Source: Macrostomum hystrix (taxonomy: Eukaryota; Platyhelminthes; Macrostomidae). Taken from it: DNA of 64,000 nucleotides. Shown one piece after another: positions 23,357-36,000 of this stretch (its first letter is position 1; every line of letters starts with the position of its first letter). Below the pieces are notes generated by a model. That model worked only from the letters and a program-made list of their open reading frames with translations, did no database searches and was not told the DNA's origin. The stretch is from NCBI GenBank assembly GCA_950097015.1, contig CATNEN010000039.1, forward strand, positions 12,366,001 through 12,430,000, read 5' to 3'. Position numbers and translations under genes: made by a program.

Positions 23357-26300
23357 ATGTCTTCCAATTCCTCGTCGCCCCTTGTGCATCAGAAGGACAC
23401 AACTTATACGAAAATCTTTGTCGGCGGCCTGCCATACCACACCACCGACGATACGCTGCGAAAATATTTTGAACAATTCGGCGACTTGGACGAAGCCGTC
23501 GTCATTACGGATAGGACCACTAACAAGAGTCGAGGGTATGGATTTGTGAGTGACGAGACTGCCGGAACTTTGTGAATTTATTGTGGCTGATATTCGGAGT
23601 GACAAGAGTGACTAGAGTGACAAGAGTGACTAAAGTAGAGTGACAAGAGTAACTTAAGTAGAGTGACAAGAGTAACTGAAGTAGAGTGACAAGAGGGACT
23701 AAAGTAGAGTGACAAGAGGGACTAAAGTAGAGTGACAAGAGTGACTAAAGTAGAGTGATAAGAGTGAATAAACTAGAGTGACAAGAGTGACTAAACTAGA
23801 GTGACAAGAGTGACTAAACTAGAGTGACAAGAGTGACTGACGAAGATTGACAAGAGTGGCTGGTGTAGAGTGACAAGAGTGGCTGATGTAGAGTGACAAG
23901 AGTGACTGGTGTAGAGTGACAAGAGTACCAAGAGTGGCTGGTGTAGAGTGACAAGAGTGGCTGGTGTAGAGTGGCAAGAGTGACTGGTGTAGAGTGACAA
24001 GAGTGATTGTTGCAGACTGAAAATGGTGACTGATAAAGAGTGATAAGATAAACGGATTGGGTGACAAGAGTTAGTTCCAGCTTGGCAAGCATCTCTAATC
24101 ACTCCTATGTTCTCATCCTCTCTGGCTCTTTAGCTCATCTGACAAAATTCTAGCCAAACGCAATCGCCCGTGGGATAAATGCCGATGATAAACTTATCCC
24201 ATCGTTTTTGACGTCATTAATTGCCAATTCTGAACAAAATTTAGCAAGCCAGCAATACGAGCGTAATTTGCTTTGGAAGCCGGCGCTGCTGGACATTGTG
24301 GGTGGGAGTGAGGATTGGGGGGGTAATAAACTATAGCTGCTAAATATTTTCAACAAGAATGCAGTCAGAATTATTGCAGCGGAGTTTTGTATGACAGCTC
24401 TCCGATGAATTGTCAGCATCCGCACGTGTTCACACAGGTGTTCCCCACGGACTGCGGGCAGTTTGTCCAGTTAACTCACCTCCCCCCCCCAACCAAACTG
24501 GTGCGGGCTGAATTTCTTTATAGCTACTTGTCCCACAAAAACCCAGCAGCTGTTGCGAAGCGCTGCTGCGTTAATTCCGACTCACTTCAGTCCGCAGCGG
24601 CTCCTCCGCCACGTCCGTCCCTTTAAACATGTCCCATCTGTATTTTGGGCTGCAACTATTCTGCTTGAAACTATCTACCAGTGCCTACCTATCTACCATT
24701 GTATCTACCTTCTTATCTGCTTTCCTATCTACCATCATTTCTATCTCTTTATCTACCTTCCTATCTACCATCATATCTTCCTTCTTATCTACCTTCTTAT
24801 CTACCTTCTGTTTTACCTTATTATCTACCTTCTTATCTACCATCTTATCTAACTTCTTTGTCTACCTTCTTATCTACATTCTTATCTACTTTCTTATCTA
24901 CCTTCTCATCTACCATCCTATCTACCTTCTTATCTACCTTCTTATCTACCTTCTTATTTACCTTCCTATCTAACTTTCTATCTACCCTCCTATCTACCTT
25001 CTGATCTACCTTCCTGTCTACTATCTTATCTTTCTTCATATCTAGCTTCCTATCCACCTTCCAATCTACCTTCTTTTCTACCTTCTAATCTACTTTTGCT
25101 GTCCAGCTAATCTATCTTCCTATGAAACAATTTATTGTATTATCTATTTATCTATCTACCAACCTAATTACCTGTCCAACTACCAACCAACAGTTTATTC
25201 CAGTAATCTATCGCATCAGTTGCGTCGATGGGTTTGGAGGATTTAGCAACAAACCGCTAGCGAATATTCTGCCCAGCAACAAGGCTTTCTGTTGCAAGGC
25301 AGCCTCCGTTTCCGTCTCTCGGATTAGGATGGGCTGTACATTGCTGTGCATCCCAGTTGCGTACAATGCAGCTTTAGATTTTTTGCTATAGGAAAGAAAG
25401 CAGACAACGAAGGGAGAAGATGATAAGATGTGTACAGGGGGGTTCGTCATTCTCTGCCTTCCTTCTGCTTCTTTTGGCCATTTTGTTCTAACTTTGAATT
25501 CGTGATTTTTCTAGTCGATTTCAGTACGAGAAACGGCGTTTAGACCTTGCAATATTGGTTCGTTAGTATTTTTACCGATTTAGGTTTGAAGTGGAACCTG
25601 ATAGCTTGATGCATTTTTTAAGTTTTGAATGAAAAAGGATTCTGATGTACTCGGTAGATAGATACCATCTTTCGTACCTGTAAATACACAGGTAAAGAGG
25701 TAAATAGGTAGGTTTGGTAGGCAAATAGGTGGATTTGGTAGCCTAATAGATAGATTTGGTAGCCTAATAGATAGATTTGGTAGCCTAATAGATAGATTTG
25801 GTAGCCTAATAGATAGATTTGGTAGCCTAATAGATAGATTTGGTAGCCTAATAGATAGATTTGGTAGCCTAATAGATAGATTTGGTAGCCTAATAGATAG
25901 ATTTGGTAGGAAAATAGATAGATTTGGTAGGCAAATAGGTAGATATGGTAGGCAAATAGGTAGATTTGGTAGCCTAATAGGTAGATTTTGTAGGCAAAAA
26001 GGTAGATTTGGTAGGAAAATAGATAGATTTGGTAGGCAAATAGGTAGATTTGGTAGGCAAATAGGTAGATTTGGTAGTCTAATAGATAGATTTGGTAGGC
26101 AAATAGGTATATTTGATAGGCAAATAGGTAGATTTTGTAGGCAAATAGGTAGATTTGGTAGGCACATGCAGATTGGTAGGCAAAAAAGTAGACAATCGAA
26201 CGGCAGTAGACAAGTAGACAATTAGATAAGCTAAGTAGACAGGCAGATATGTAGGTAGGCAGACAGGTAGAATTGATGGGCTTGCTTGTTTGCAGTTTAA

Positions 26301-29300
26301 TACCTGCACAGGGAAAAAATATGACGATTGCTATCAACTTAGAAAATATTTTTTACTGAGGCCAGCCAGAGCGCGATGGTCACCCAACGCAGCAGCAGCT
26401 GCCTCTCATTAATAATTCGCCTAGTTAATATCCAAAAAAATGTATAACAAAATCCCAATGCTAAACTCCATTGTTAGTCCACTCACGTGCCGGGATGTGG
26501 ATCCTTTGTTTCGTTTGAAACTCTGTTTTTTAATGACTCACGGCTTGACTTGAGAACTGTCAATTTAGGGAGACAAAAATGAGTTATATTTTGCTAAACA
26601 AAAATATATTATCTCCTAGAGATGGTAAATCTCCTAGCAGCTTAGCCCAGTGGTTTGAGAGTCGGACTCACGACTTAAAGGTCGGGGGTTCGATTCTTGA
26701 ATCAGCTGGCGATAATTTGTACTTTAGCAAGACACTTAACTCTGCTTTGATTCAGTTCGCCAGCATCAGCTGGGGGGAGGTGGGGGGGAGGCGTTTGACA
26801 CTCGGACCAATGTCCCTATAAGTTCGATTCCGCGGCGAGGCCACATTTACGCCATTGAGGGCCAACCTCAAAGGCACAGTGAGAGTGTACACTGCCTGAC
26901 GATGAGAAATGTCAGGTCAGATGTACACACCTGTGTGCGTGTGTGCTCAGGAATCAGCGAAATGGGCAGAATTGTGAATGATAATTTAATTAATTAATTT
27001 TTCCAGGTGACAATGAAACGTGCCGAGGACGCATTCAAGGCCATCCAGGAGCCAAATCCCTGCATCGACGGCCGCAAAGCCAACGTTAATCTGGCCGTGA
27101 TCGGAGCCAAGCCTAGAACAATCCCGAATGGTGAGAATTATGAATTTATTTTTTTCTATACATATCGGCCCAGAAATTAAAACTTCAAATGCAGCGACTT
27201 TTTGTACACTTATTTGTAGATAATCGCTTGGTAAAAAAAACAATTATATCTAATCAGTTTCGCGGCGCTTAGCGTTAGAGCGTCTAACTTATGACTTGAA
27301 GGTCGGGGGTTCGATTCCCGACTCCTGTGGAAAATTTTGTGTTCTTTAGCAAGACACTGGTGTGTCACCCCAGTCCATGGACTGAACAGTCGTAAGCAGC
27401 CTCAGATGCGACTCAAGACTCGAACTTTGAACCTTCCGATCAGTCTAAAATGTCCCCTTATTCTTAGAATCAAATCAAATCCTTACCGCTAGCCTTGTGA
27501 GCAGTGCTCTCCGGATTTCCCCATCGGCAAACTGAGGCCGTCAAATACCTCCATTGAATTTTTTATTTCAAATTGCCAACCCGTGTCTGAAATTCCGGAG
27601 TAACCGACAATGCGACAATAAGCCAGCCAGAGAGTAGAGGCAACCTGGGTTTAGAATCCACTTCCTGTTGTTCCTGAGGCCTGGCTTTTGATACTCTCTG
27701 TGTTTGTGAGTGTTTCGTCTCTACGTATTGTAAAGCTTCTATAGTTGACAGACAGTATACAAGACCTCAATTGACCAACATGCTCAAATCTCAGAGCGCA
27801 CAGGGATCTCCCTTCAGAGAGCATTGTATTTCTTCAACGCTCACACACACACACACTTGCGAAAAGTCTTTGAACCAAGGTGGCTAGTTACAACGGGTGT
27901 AGATTAATGTCCTATCAGTATTCTTTGGTGAAGGAAGGAATTTTTTCCGCGGCCATTGATAAACATTGCTACAACGGGTGCGCTGTGGCTTTGACATTGC
28001 TTCAGTTGAAAAATTACATTATAATTTTCTAGAGATTATTCTCTATCTCACAGTCTTCTCTCGCCATCTCACAGTCTACTCTCGCCATCTCACAGTCTAC
28101 TCTCGCCATCTCACAGTCTACTCTCGTAATCTCACAGTCTTCTCTCGCCATCTCACAGTCTACTCTCGCCATCTCACAGTCTACTCTCGCCATCTCACAG
28201 TCTTCTCTCGCCATCTCACAGTCTACTCTCGCCATCTCACAGTCTACTCTCGCCATCTCACAGTCTACTCTCGTAATCTCACAGTCTTCTCTCGCCATCT
28301 CACAGTCTACTCTCGCCATCTCACAGTCTACTCTCGCCATCTCACAGTCTACTCTCGCAATCTCACAGTCTTCTCTCGCAATCTCACAGTCTACTCTCGC
28401 CATCTCACAGTCTACTCTCGCCATCTCACAGTCTACTCTCGCAATCTCACAGTCTTCTCTCGCCATCTCACAGTCTACTCTCGCCATCTCACAGTCTACT
28501 CTCGCCATCTCACAGTCTACTCTCGCCATCTCACAGTCTTCTCTCGCCATCTCACAGTCTACTCTCGCCATCTCACAGTCTTCTCTCGCCATCTCACAGT
28601 CTACTCTCGCAATCTCACAGTCTTCTCTCGCAATCTCACAGTCTACTCTCGCAATCTCACAGTCTTCTCTCGCAATCTCACAGTCTACTCTCGCAATCTC
28701 ACAGTCTTCTCTCGCAATCTCACAGTCTACTCTCGCAATCTCACAGTCTACTCTCGCCATCTCACAGTCTATTCTCGCCATCTCACAGTCTACTCTCGCC
28801 ATCTCACAGTCTACTCTCGCCATCTCACAGTCTACTCTCGCCATCTCACAGTCTTCTCTCGCCATCTCACAGTCTACTCTCGCCATCTCACAGTCTTCTC
28901 TCGCCATCTCACAGTCTACTCTCGCAATCTCACAGTCTTCTCTCGCAATCTCACAGTCTACTCTCGCAATCTCACAGTCTTCTCTCGCAATCTCACAGTC
29001 TACTCTCGCAATCTCACAGTCTTCTCTCGCAATCTCACAGTCTACTCTCGCCATCTCACAGTCTACTCTCGCCATCTCACAGTCTACTCTCGCCATCTCA
29101 CAGTCTACTCTCGCCATCTCACAGTCTTCTCTCGCCATCTCACAGTCTACTCTCGCCATCTCACAGTCTTCTCTCGCCATCTCACAGTCTACTCTCGCAA
29201 TCTCACAGTCTACTCTCGCAATCTCACAGTCTTCTCTCGCAATCTCACAGTCTTCTCTCGCAATCTCACAGTCTACTCTCGCAATCTCACAGTCTACTCT

Positions 29301-32300
29301 CGCCATCTCACAGTCTACTCTCGCCATCTCACAGTCTTCTCTCGCAATCTCACAGTCTTCTCTCGCAATCTCACAGTCTACTCTCGCAATCTCACAGTCT
29401 TCTCTCGCAATCTCACAGTCTACTCTCGCAATCTCACAGTCTTCTCCCGACATCTCCCAATCTACTCTCGCCATCTCACAATCTACTCTCCCCTTCTCAC
29501 AGTCTACTCTCGCCATCTCACAGTCTACTCTCCCCTTCTCACAGTCTACTCTCCCCTTCTCACAGTCTACTCTACCCATCTCACAGTCTACTCTACCCAT
29601 CTCACAGTCTACTCTACCCATCTCACAGTCTACTCTACCCATCTCACAGTCTACTGTCCCCATCTCACAGTCTACTGTCCCCATCTCACAGTCTACTGTC
29701 CCCATCTCACAGTCCACTGTCCCCATCTCACAGTCTACTGTCCCCATCTCACAGTCTACTGTCCCCATCTCACAGTCTAGTCTCTCCGTCTCTACTTTCA
29801 CCTTCTACTCATATATTGCCTAGTTTATTTAATCTAGTACTGTCTAATTCTAGCGGTAAAATATCCTCCATATCAAATTTATCCCACTCGACCTGTCTCT
29901 GTATGCTCACCTTTTCTCCCAAACCCACTACTTCCTTCTAAGGAATCCCATTTCTCCCCCCACCCCAATTATCCTTTGCCTATTAAGAGCTCAACGTTGA
30001 TAAAACTCGAGAATTTTTAAGAGAAGGAAGACACTCACAGGCCTACTCGAAATGTTGGCTTGGGATCTGCCTTTGTCATAATTCACCTGATTAACTTTGA
30101 GACCTGATGGTCTGATCTCTTCATCCTCAGTGTGAGTGCTAGCCTAGATTAGACTCTTATACTTTATAGTGATTTAATTTTCCTATCAGCTACAAGGGGC
30201 GGGTATCAGATGGGACTTAGAAAGGGAGAAAGATCAGAGAGGAAATGTGCCTAATAGTTAGCAGGTAATCAACAAGCTGCAGTAAAATGGCTTCGGTTAA
30301 AAATTGACTGTAGGAATATGAGAAAGGGGAGAGATGAGACACGGGAGAGATGAGACACGGGAGAGATGAGACACGGGAGAGATGACACACGGGAGAGATG
30401 AGACACGGGAGAGATGAGACACGGGAGAGATGAGACACGGGAGAGATGAGACACGGGAGAGATGAGACACGGGAGAGATGAGACACGGGAGAGATGAGAC
30501 ACGGGAGAGATGAGACACGGGAGAGATGAGACACGGGAGAGATGAGACACGGGAGAGATGAGACACGGGAGAGATGAGACACGGGAGAGATGAGACACGG
30601 GAGAGATGAGACACGGGAGAGATGACACACGGGAGAGATGAGACACGGGAGAGATGAGACACGGGAGAGATGAGACACGGGAGAGATGAGACACGGGAGA
30701 GATGAGACATGGGAGAGATGAGAAAGGGGAGAGATGAGACACGGGAGAGATGAGAAAGGGGACTGGGAGAATGAAACATGTACACTATACACGACAACCT
30801 TCTTATCGTCAAATTTTCCGGCGCCAATTTGAATTTGGTCACAAGCTCGCAAAAATATTTAACTAATTTATTACGCTTTATATTCAGCGAATTTTTTTCA
30901 GACAAAATGAGCAAATCTTATGTCTCACTAGCAATTGTCTAATTGTGCTCTGAGCTCTATTATAATTTTCATTCTTCTAGTCTGTGAATAGATTCGGAGA
31001 TTTGTATCTGACGCACTCGACCAACAATCTGTTTCCAGCTATAGTGATGGTTGCTATACTATTGTGAACCTGTTATGACTCAGCTAATTTTTATGCTGCA
31101 CCCCTATAGGAGGGTCTTGTCATTTCTCAGACCTTTCAGCGTCATTCGGTTGGCCGAAACTTATGTTGCAGAACTTGTGCTGAAAAGTTCTCTAAAGATT
31201 TTCAAGCAAAGCTAATGCCAGGTTCTTAATTAGTGCTATAAGAGAGCAGTAAAGAATTTTTCATTGTTACAAATTGTGTCGTAAAATGCAGCTTCCATAT
31301 AATAAAAACTGGTTTAGCTTTATCTACAATGCCGCACAGAGATGCTTAAAAACACCTGTTAGACACGATATGGTCTGTTACGGTGTCACCTGTTAGATAC
31401 GGTGTCACCTGTTAGATACGGTGTCACCTGTTAGATACGGTGTCACCTGTTAGATACGGTGTCACCTGTTAGATACGGTGTCACCTGTTAGATACGGTGT
31501 CACCTGTTAGATACGGTGTCACCTGTTAGATACGGTGTCACCTGTTAGATACGGTGTCACCTGTTAGATACGGTGTCACCTGTTAGATACGGTGTCACCT
31601 GTTAGATACGGTGTCACCTGTTAGATACGGTGTCACCTGTTAGATACGGTGTCACCTGTTAGATACGGTGTCACCTGTTAGATACGGTGTCACCTGTTAG
31701 ATACGGTGTCACCTGTTAGATACGGTGTCACCTGTTAGATACGGTGTCACCTGTTAGATACGGTGTCACCTGTTAGATATGGTGTCACCTGTTAACTAGG
31801 GTGTCACCTGTTAGATACGGTGTCACCTGTTAGATACGGTGTCACCTGTTAGATACGGTGACACCTGTTAGATAGGTTTTACCTGTTAGATACGGTGTCA
31901 CCTGTTAGATACGGTGTCACCTGTTAGATACGGTGTCACCTGTTAGATACGGTGTCACCTTTTAGATAAGGTGTCACCTGTTAGATACGGTGTCACCTGT
32001 TAGATAAGGTGTCCCATGTTACAAATCGATGCCTAGTTGATAAATCAAAATTAATTTTCCACATTTCAGCTCACTTGCAGGCACTTGCTCTAGCTAGAAT
32101 GCAGCAGACTATTCAATCTCCAGTTGGGTAAGTACTTTTGTTGGTTTTTCTCGCGATTATTGAATTGAAGATTAAACAAATCATACATTTATGAAAGTAT
32201 GATTACATTATTTTCGACAACAATTAATTTAGTTAATGCAGATTTTGAACAAATTACTTAATACCATAACTGGCTTTGCACTGTTTTAGGCCAACACACT

Positions 32301-35300
32301 AAAGTGAGGATTTAAAATTTGCTACAAGATGTGAAAGTGTGATTTTTGTATTGATTTTTTGGTGTGGCCAAAATCTACAATGACTACCAAAACATGTTAT
32401 TGTGTGCTTTATCCACACAATCTAATGTGTGCCGTTTCGCAGACCCATTTGAAATTTTGAATTTTATCTAGTTTGTTAAGCGTTCTATTGTTCATAATTC
32501 CACTTTAATTGCGCTAAAAGCAGCGGTGTTGGGTCGCTTTTAATGCCGATTTTATCGGGTATAGTGGAGGGTGTAACAGAGGTATTGGAGAGGGTGTCAT
32601 AGAGGTATATGGGAGGGTGTCATAGAGGTATTGGGGAGGGTGTCATAGAGGTATTGTGGAGGGTGTCATAGAGGTATATGGCAGGGTGTCACGGAGGTAT
32701 ATGGGAGGGTGTGATAGAGGTATATGGGAGTGTATCATAGAAGCATTGGAGAGGGTGTCATAGAGTTATTGGGGAGGGTGTCATAGAGGTATATGGGAGG
32801 GTGTCATAAAGGTTTTATGGAGGGTGTCACAGAGGTATTGGGAGGGTGTCATAGAGGTATTGGGGAGGGTGTCACGGAGGTATTGGGGAGGGTGTCATAG
32901 AGGTATTGGGTGGGTGTTACAGAGGTATTGGAGAGGGTGTCATAGAGATATTGGAGAGGGTGTAAAAGAGGTATTGGGGAGGGTGTTACAGAGGTATTGG
33001 AGAGGGTGTCATAGAGGTATTGGAGAGGGTGTAAAAGAGGTATTGGGGAGGGTGTAAAAGAGGTATTAAAGAGGGTGTCATAGAGGTATTGGAGAGGGTG
33101 TAAAAGAGGTATTGGGGAGGGTGTCATAGAGGTATTGGGGAGGGTGTAAAAGAGGTATTAAAGAGGGTGTCATAGAGGTTTTGTGGAGGGTGTTACAGAG
33201 GTATTGGAGAGGGTGTCATAGAGATATTGGAGAGGGTGTAAAAGAGGTATTGGGGAGGGTGTTACAGAGGTATTGGAGAGGGTGTCATAGAGGTATTGGA
33301 GAGGGTGTAAAAGAGGTATTGGGGAGGGTGTAAAAGAGGTATTAAAGAGGGTGTCATAGAGGTATTGGAGAGGGTGTAAAAGAGGTATTGGGGAGGGTGT
33401 TACAGAGGTATTGGAGAGGGTGTCATAGAGGTATTGGAGAGGGTGTAAAAGAGGTATTGGGGAGGGTGTTACAGAGGTATTGGAGAGGGTGTCATAGAGG
33501 TATTGGAGAGGGTGTAAAAGAGGTATTGGGGAGGGTGTAACAGAGGTATTAAAGAGGGTGTCATAGAGGTATTGGGGAGGGTGTCATAGAGGTATATGGG
33601 AGGGTGTCACAGAGGTATTGGGGAGGGTGTCATAGAGGTATTGGGGAGGGTGTCATAGAGGTATTGGGGAGGGTGCCACGGAGGTATATGGGAGTGTATC
33701 ATAGAGGTATTGGAGAGGGTGTCACAGAGGTATTGGGGAGGGTGTCACGGAGGTATATGGGAGGGTGTCACAGAGGTATATGGGAGTGTATCATAGAGGT
33801 ATTGGGGAGGGTGTCATAGAGGGTATGGGGAGGGTGTAACTGAGGGCATTGGAGGGTGTCATAGAGGGTATTGTAGAGGGCTAATCAGTAATTTTCTGTT
33901 ATCTTTCAAGCTGTCTATAACATGGTAGAAGTTGAATGGCTCAGGATCTCAAACGCCTTCCAGTTGCCTATTTGATCGCGAAATTGGTGTGAATTTTGTG
34001 TGAAATCGTTTTTTTCGTGTGCGTTCGTGTGTTTAAATAAACATTTTCCCGTGTGAATCTACAAAGTTACCAGCATTACCTTTTTGTGCTTTTGAAAGAC
34101 TGAGAAACCTTCCCGCGTTTTTGCTGTTAAAAATGTACTGTTAAACTGCGAGGGATTTTGGAATAGCTGCCGATTTTTATAAGCTTGTAACCGTCTGAGT
34201 GCCGGATGCCATGGGGTGGATGTGAGGGGAGAGGAACAGAGGGGAGAGGAACAGAGGGGTAGAGGAACAGAAGGGGAGAGAATCAGAGGGAGAGAAAGAG
34301 AGGGGAGAGGAACATAGGGGAGAGTAAAAGAGGGAGAGGAACAGAAGGGGAGAGGAACAGAAGGGGAGAGGAACAGAAGGGGAGAGAAAGAGAGGGAGAG
34401 GAACAGAAGGGGAGAGAAAGAGAGGGAGAGGAACAGAAGGGGAGAGGAACAGAAGGGGAGAGGAACAGAAGGCGAGAGGAACAGAAGGGAGAGGAAGAGA
34501 AGGGTAGAGGAACAGAAGGGGAGAGAATCAGAGGGAGAGAAAGAGAGGGGAGAGGAACAGAGGGGAGAGTAAAAGAGGGAGAGGAACAGAGGGGAGAGGA
34601 ACAGAGGGTAGAGGACCAGAAGGGGAGAGAATCAGAGGGAGAGAAAGAGAGGGGAGAGGAACAGAGGGGAGAGTAAACGAGGGAGAGGAACAGAGGGGAG
34701 AGGAAGAGAAGGGTAGAGGAACAGAAGGGGAGAGAATCAGAGGGAGAGAAAGAGAGGGGAGAGGAACAGAGGGGAGAGTAAAATAGGGAGAGGAACAGAA
34801 GGGGAGAGGAACAGAAGGGGAGAGAAAGAGAGGGAGATGAACAGAAGGGGAGAGGAACAGAAGGGGAGATGAACAGAAGGGACCAGTATGGAATAACCTG
34901 GAACGATGGGGAATAGTTTCTACGCCGTATATGTAATCCCCTAAGCCGCACGTACAGACAGCCTTCCAAAAATGCGGGCAGACAATGACGCATCTCTGAC
35001 GTCAGCCCCTCAAGGATCCAGCAGCGAGGGCGCACCGAACTTCCACACAGCCTAACAAGAGTATTTGATGGTTTCTGGGGGCAATCAGGATAGGGTTTTG
35101 GGAGCAAAAATCGCAACGAGGGGAAGAAAGTGAAAGATTATAGGAGGCGAGAAGGCATCTGGGCGCCCTCCTGTAGTCTGGTTGCAGTTGAAGGTGTAGT
35201 TGGGGGTCAGCAATTTCGACTGCAGTTCGTTGTCGTGTTCGCAATTTCCGCGATCAGTTAAACAAGGAGCCTCGGAACACGAAAAAATAAGGGCATAGGA

Positions 35301-35954
35301 GAAATCTTTTTAGCTGTCTCGCCTGTTGTCCTTTGTGACTTTCAGATTTGACTTTTTGGAAAAATGGCAAATAAGTTCAAGTGGAAATTGTTCTGCCACT
35401 TGTATAGGCAGTCTTCTGCATTTTTGGAAGATACTTTTTTAAACTGGAGCTTAGGATTACTTTTAAGGGATAAATACGAGCAAGAGTAATAGGATAGGGA
35501 TGGATAAAGACTGATTGGGATGTTTGCATTTTGATGAATAAAGACAATTTTTTAATAAATAGTTAATTACGGATGAATACTAATTAGAATACTGGGATGT
35601 TAAAATACAAAGACTAACCAAGGATATCAATAAACAAAGACTGCCGGCCTAGCTGTTAGTGTTGAAACAAAGACCTGGCAAGTGATTGTTTGGCATTGCA
35701 GGCTGCAGCAGCTGGCATCCGCTTACGCCTATCAGCAGCCGATGCTGTCGCAGGCCAGTCTGATGGCCCTGAGCGCCTCGCCGCAGCTCGCAGCGGCCGC
35801 AGCGGCGGCGGCGGCTGCGGCGGCGGCAGCTGGGGGCGGCGGCGGCGGCGGCGCCGGTGGCAACTCTTCAGCGGCCACAGCCAGCTTTCTGGCCGATTAT
35901 GCGGCCACGATGGCGGCAGCGCAGCAGTTTCAGCAACAGCAGCAGCATCAGCAT

Positions 35955-36000
<46 letters not shown>

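Larger units (their letters stand above)
23408..27108 (+). other. RBM24/RBM38: RRM domain of the RBM24/38-type protein (exons 1-2)
   Basis: Residues ~18-97. RNP2 is IFVGGL (residues 20-25). RNP1 is KSRGYGFV (57-64), interrupted by intron 1 before its last residue. Aromatic F21, Y61 and F63 hold the RNA-stacking positions. The domain ends with the family signature [17 protein letters not shown]. Confidence 0.93.

Noticed and set aside
25580-26337. Leu/Ile-rich or Tyr-rich 'membrane' proteins on the minus strand
   Set aside because: Apparent hydrophobicity comes from a 21-bp AT-rich repeat in an intron.
28029-29801. Two ~600-residue antisense proteins (YSRHLTV and MARVDCE repeats)
   Set aside because: Pure translations of a 21-bp intronic minisatellite; no non-repeat domain and no signals for a separate gene.
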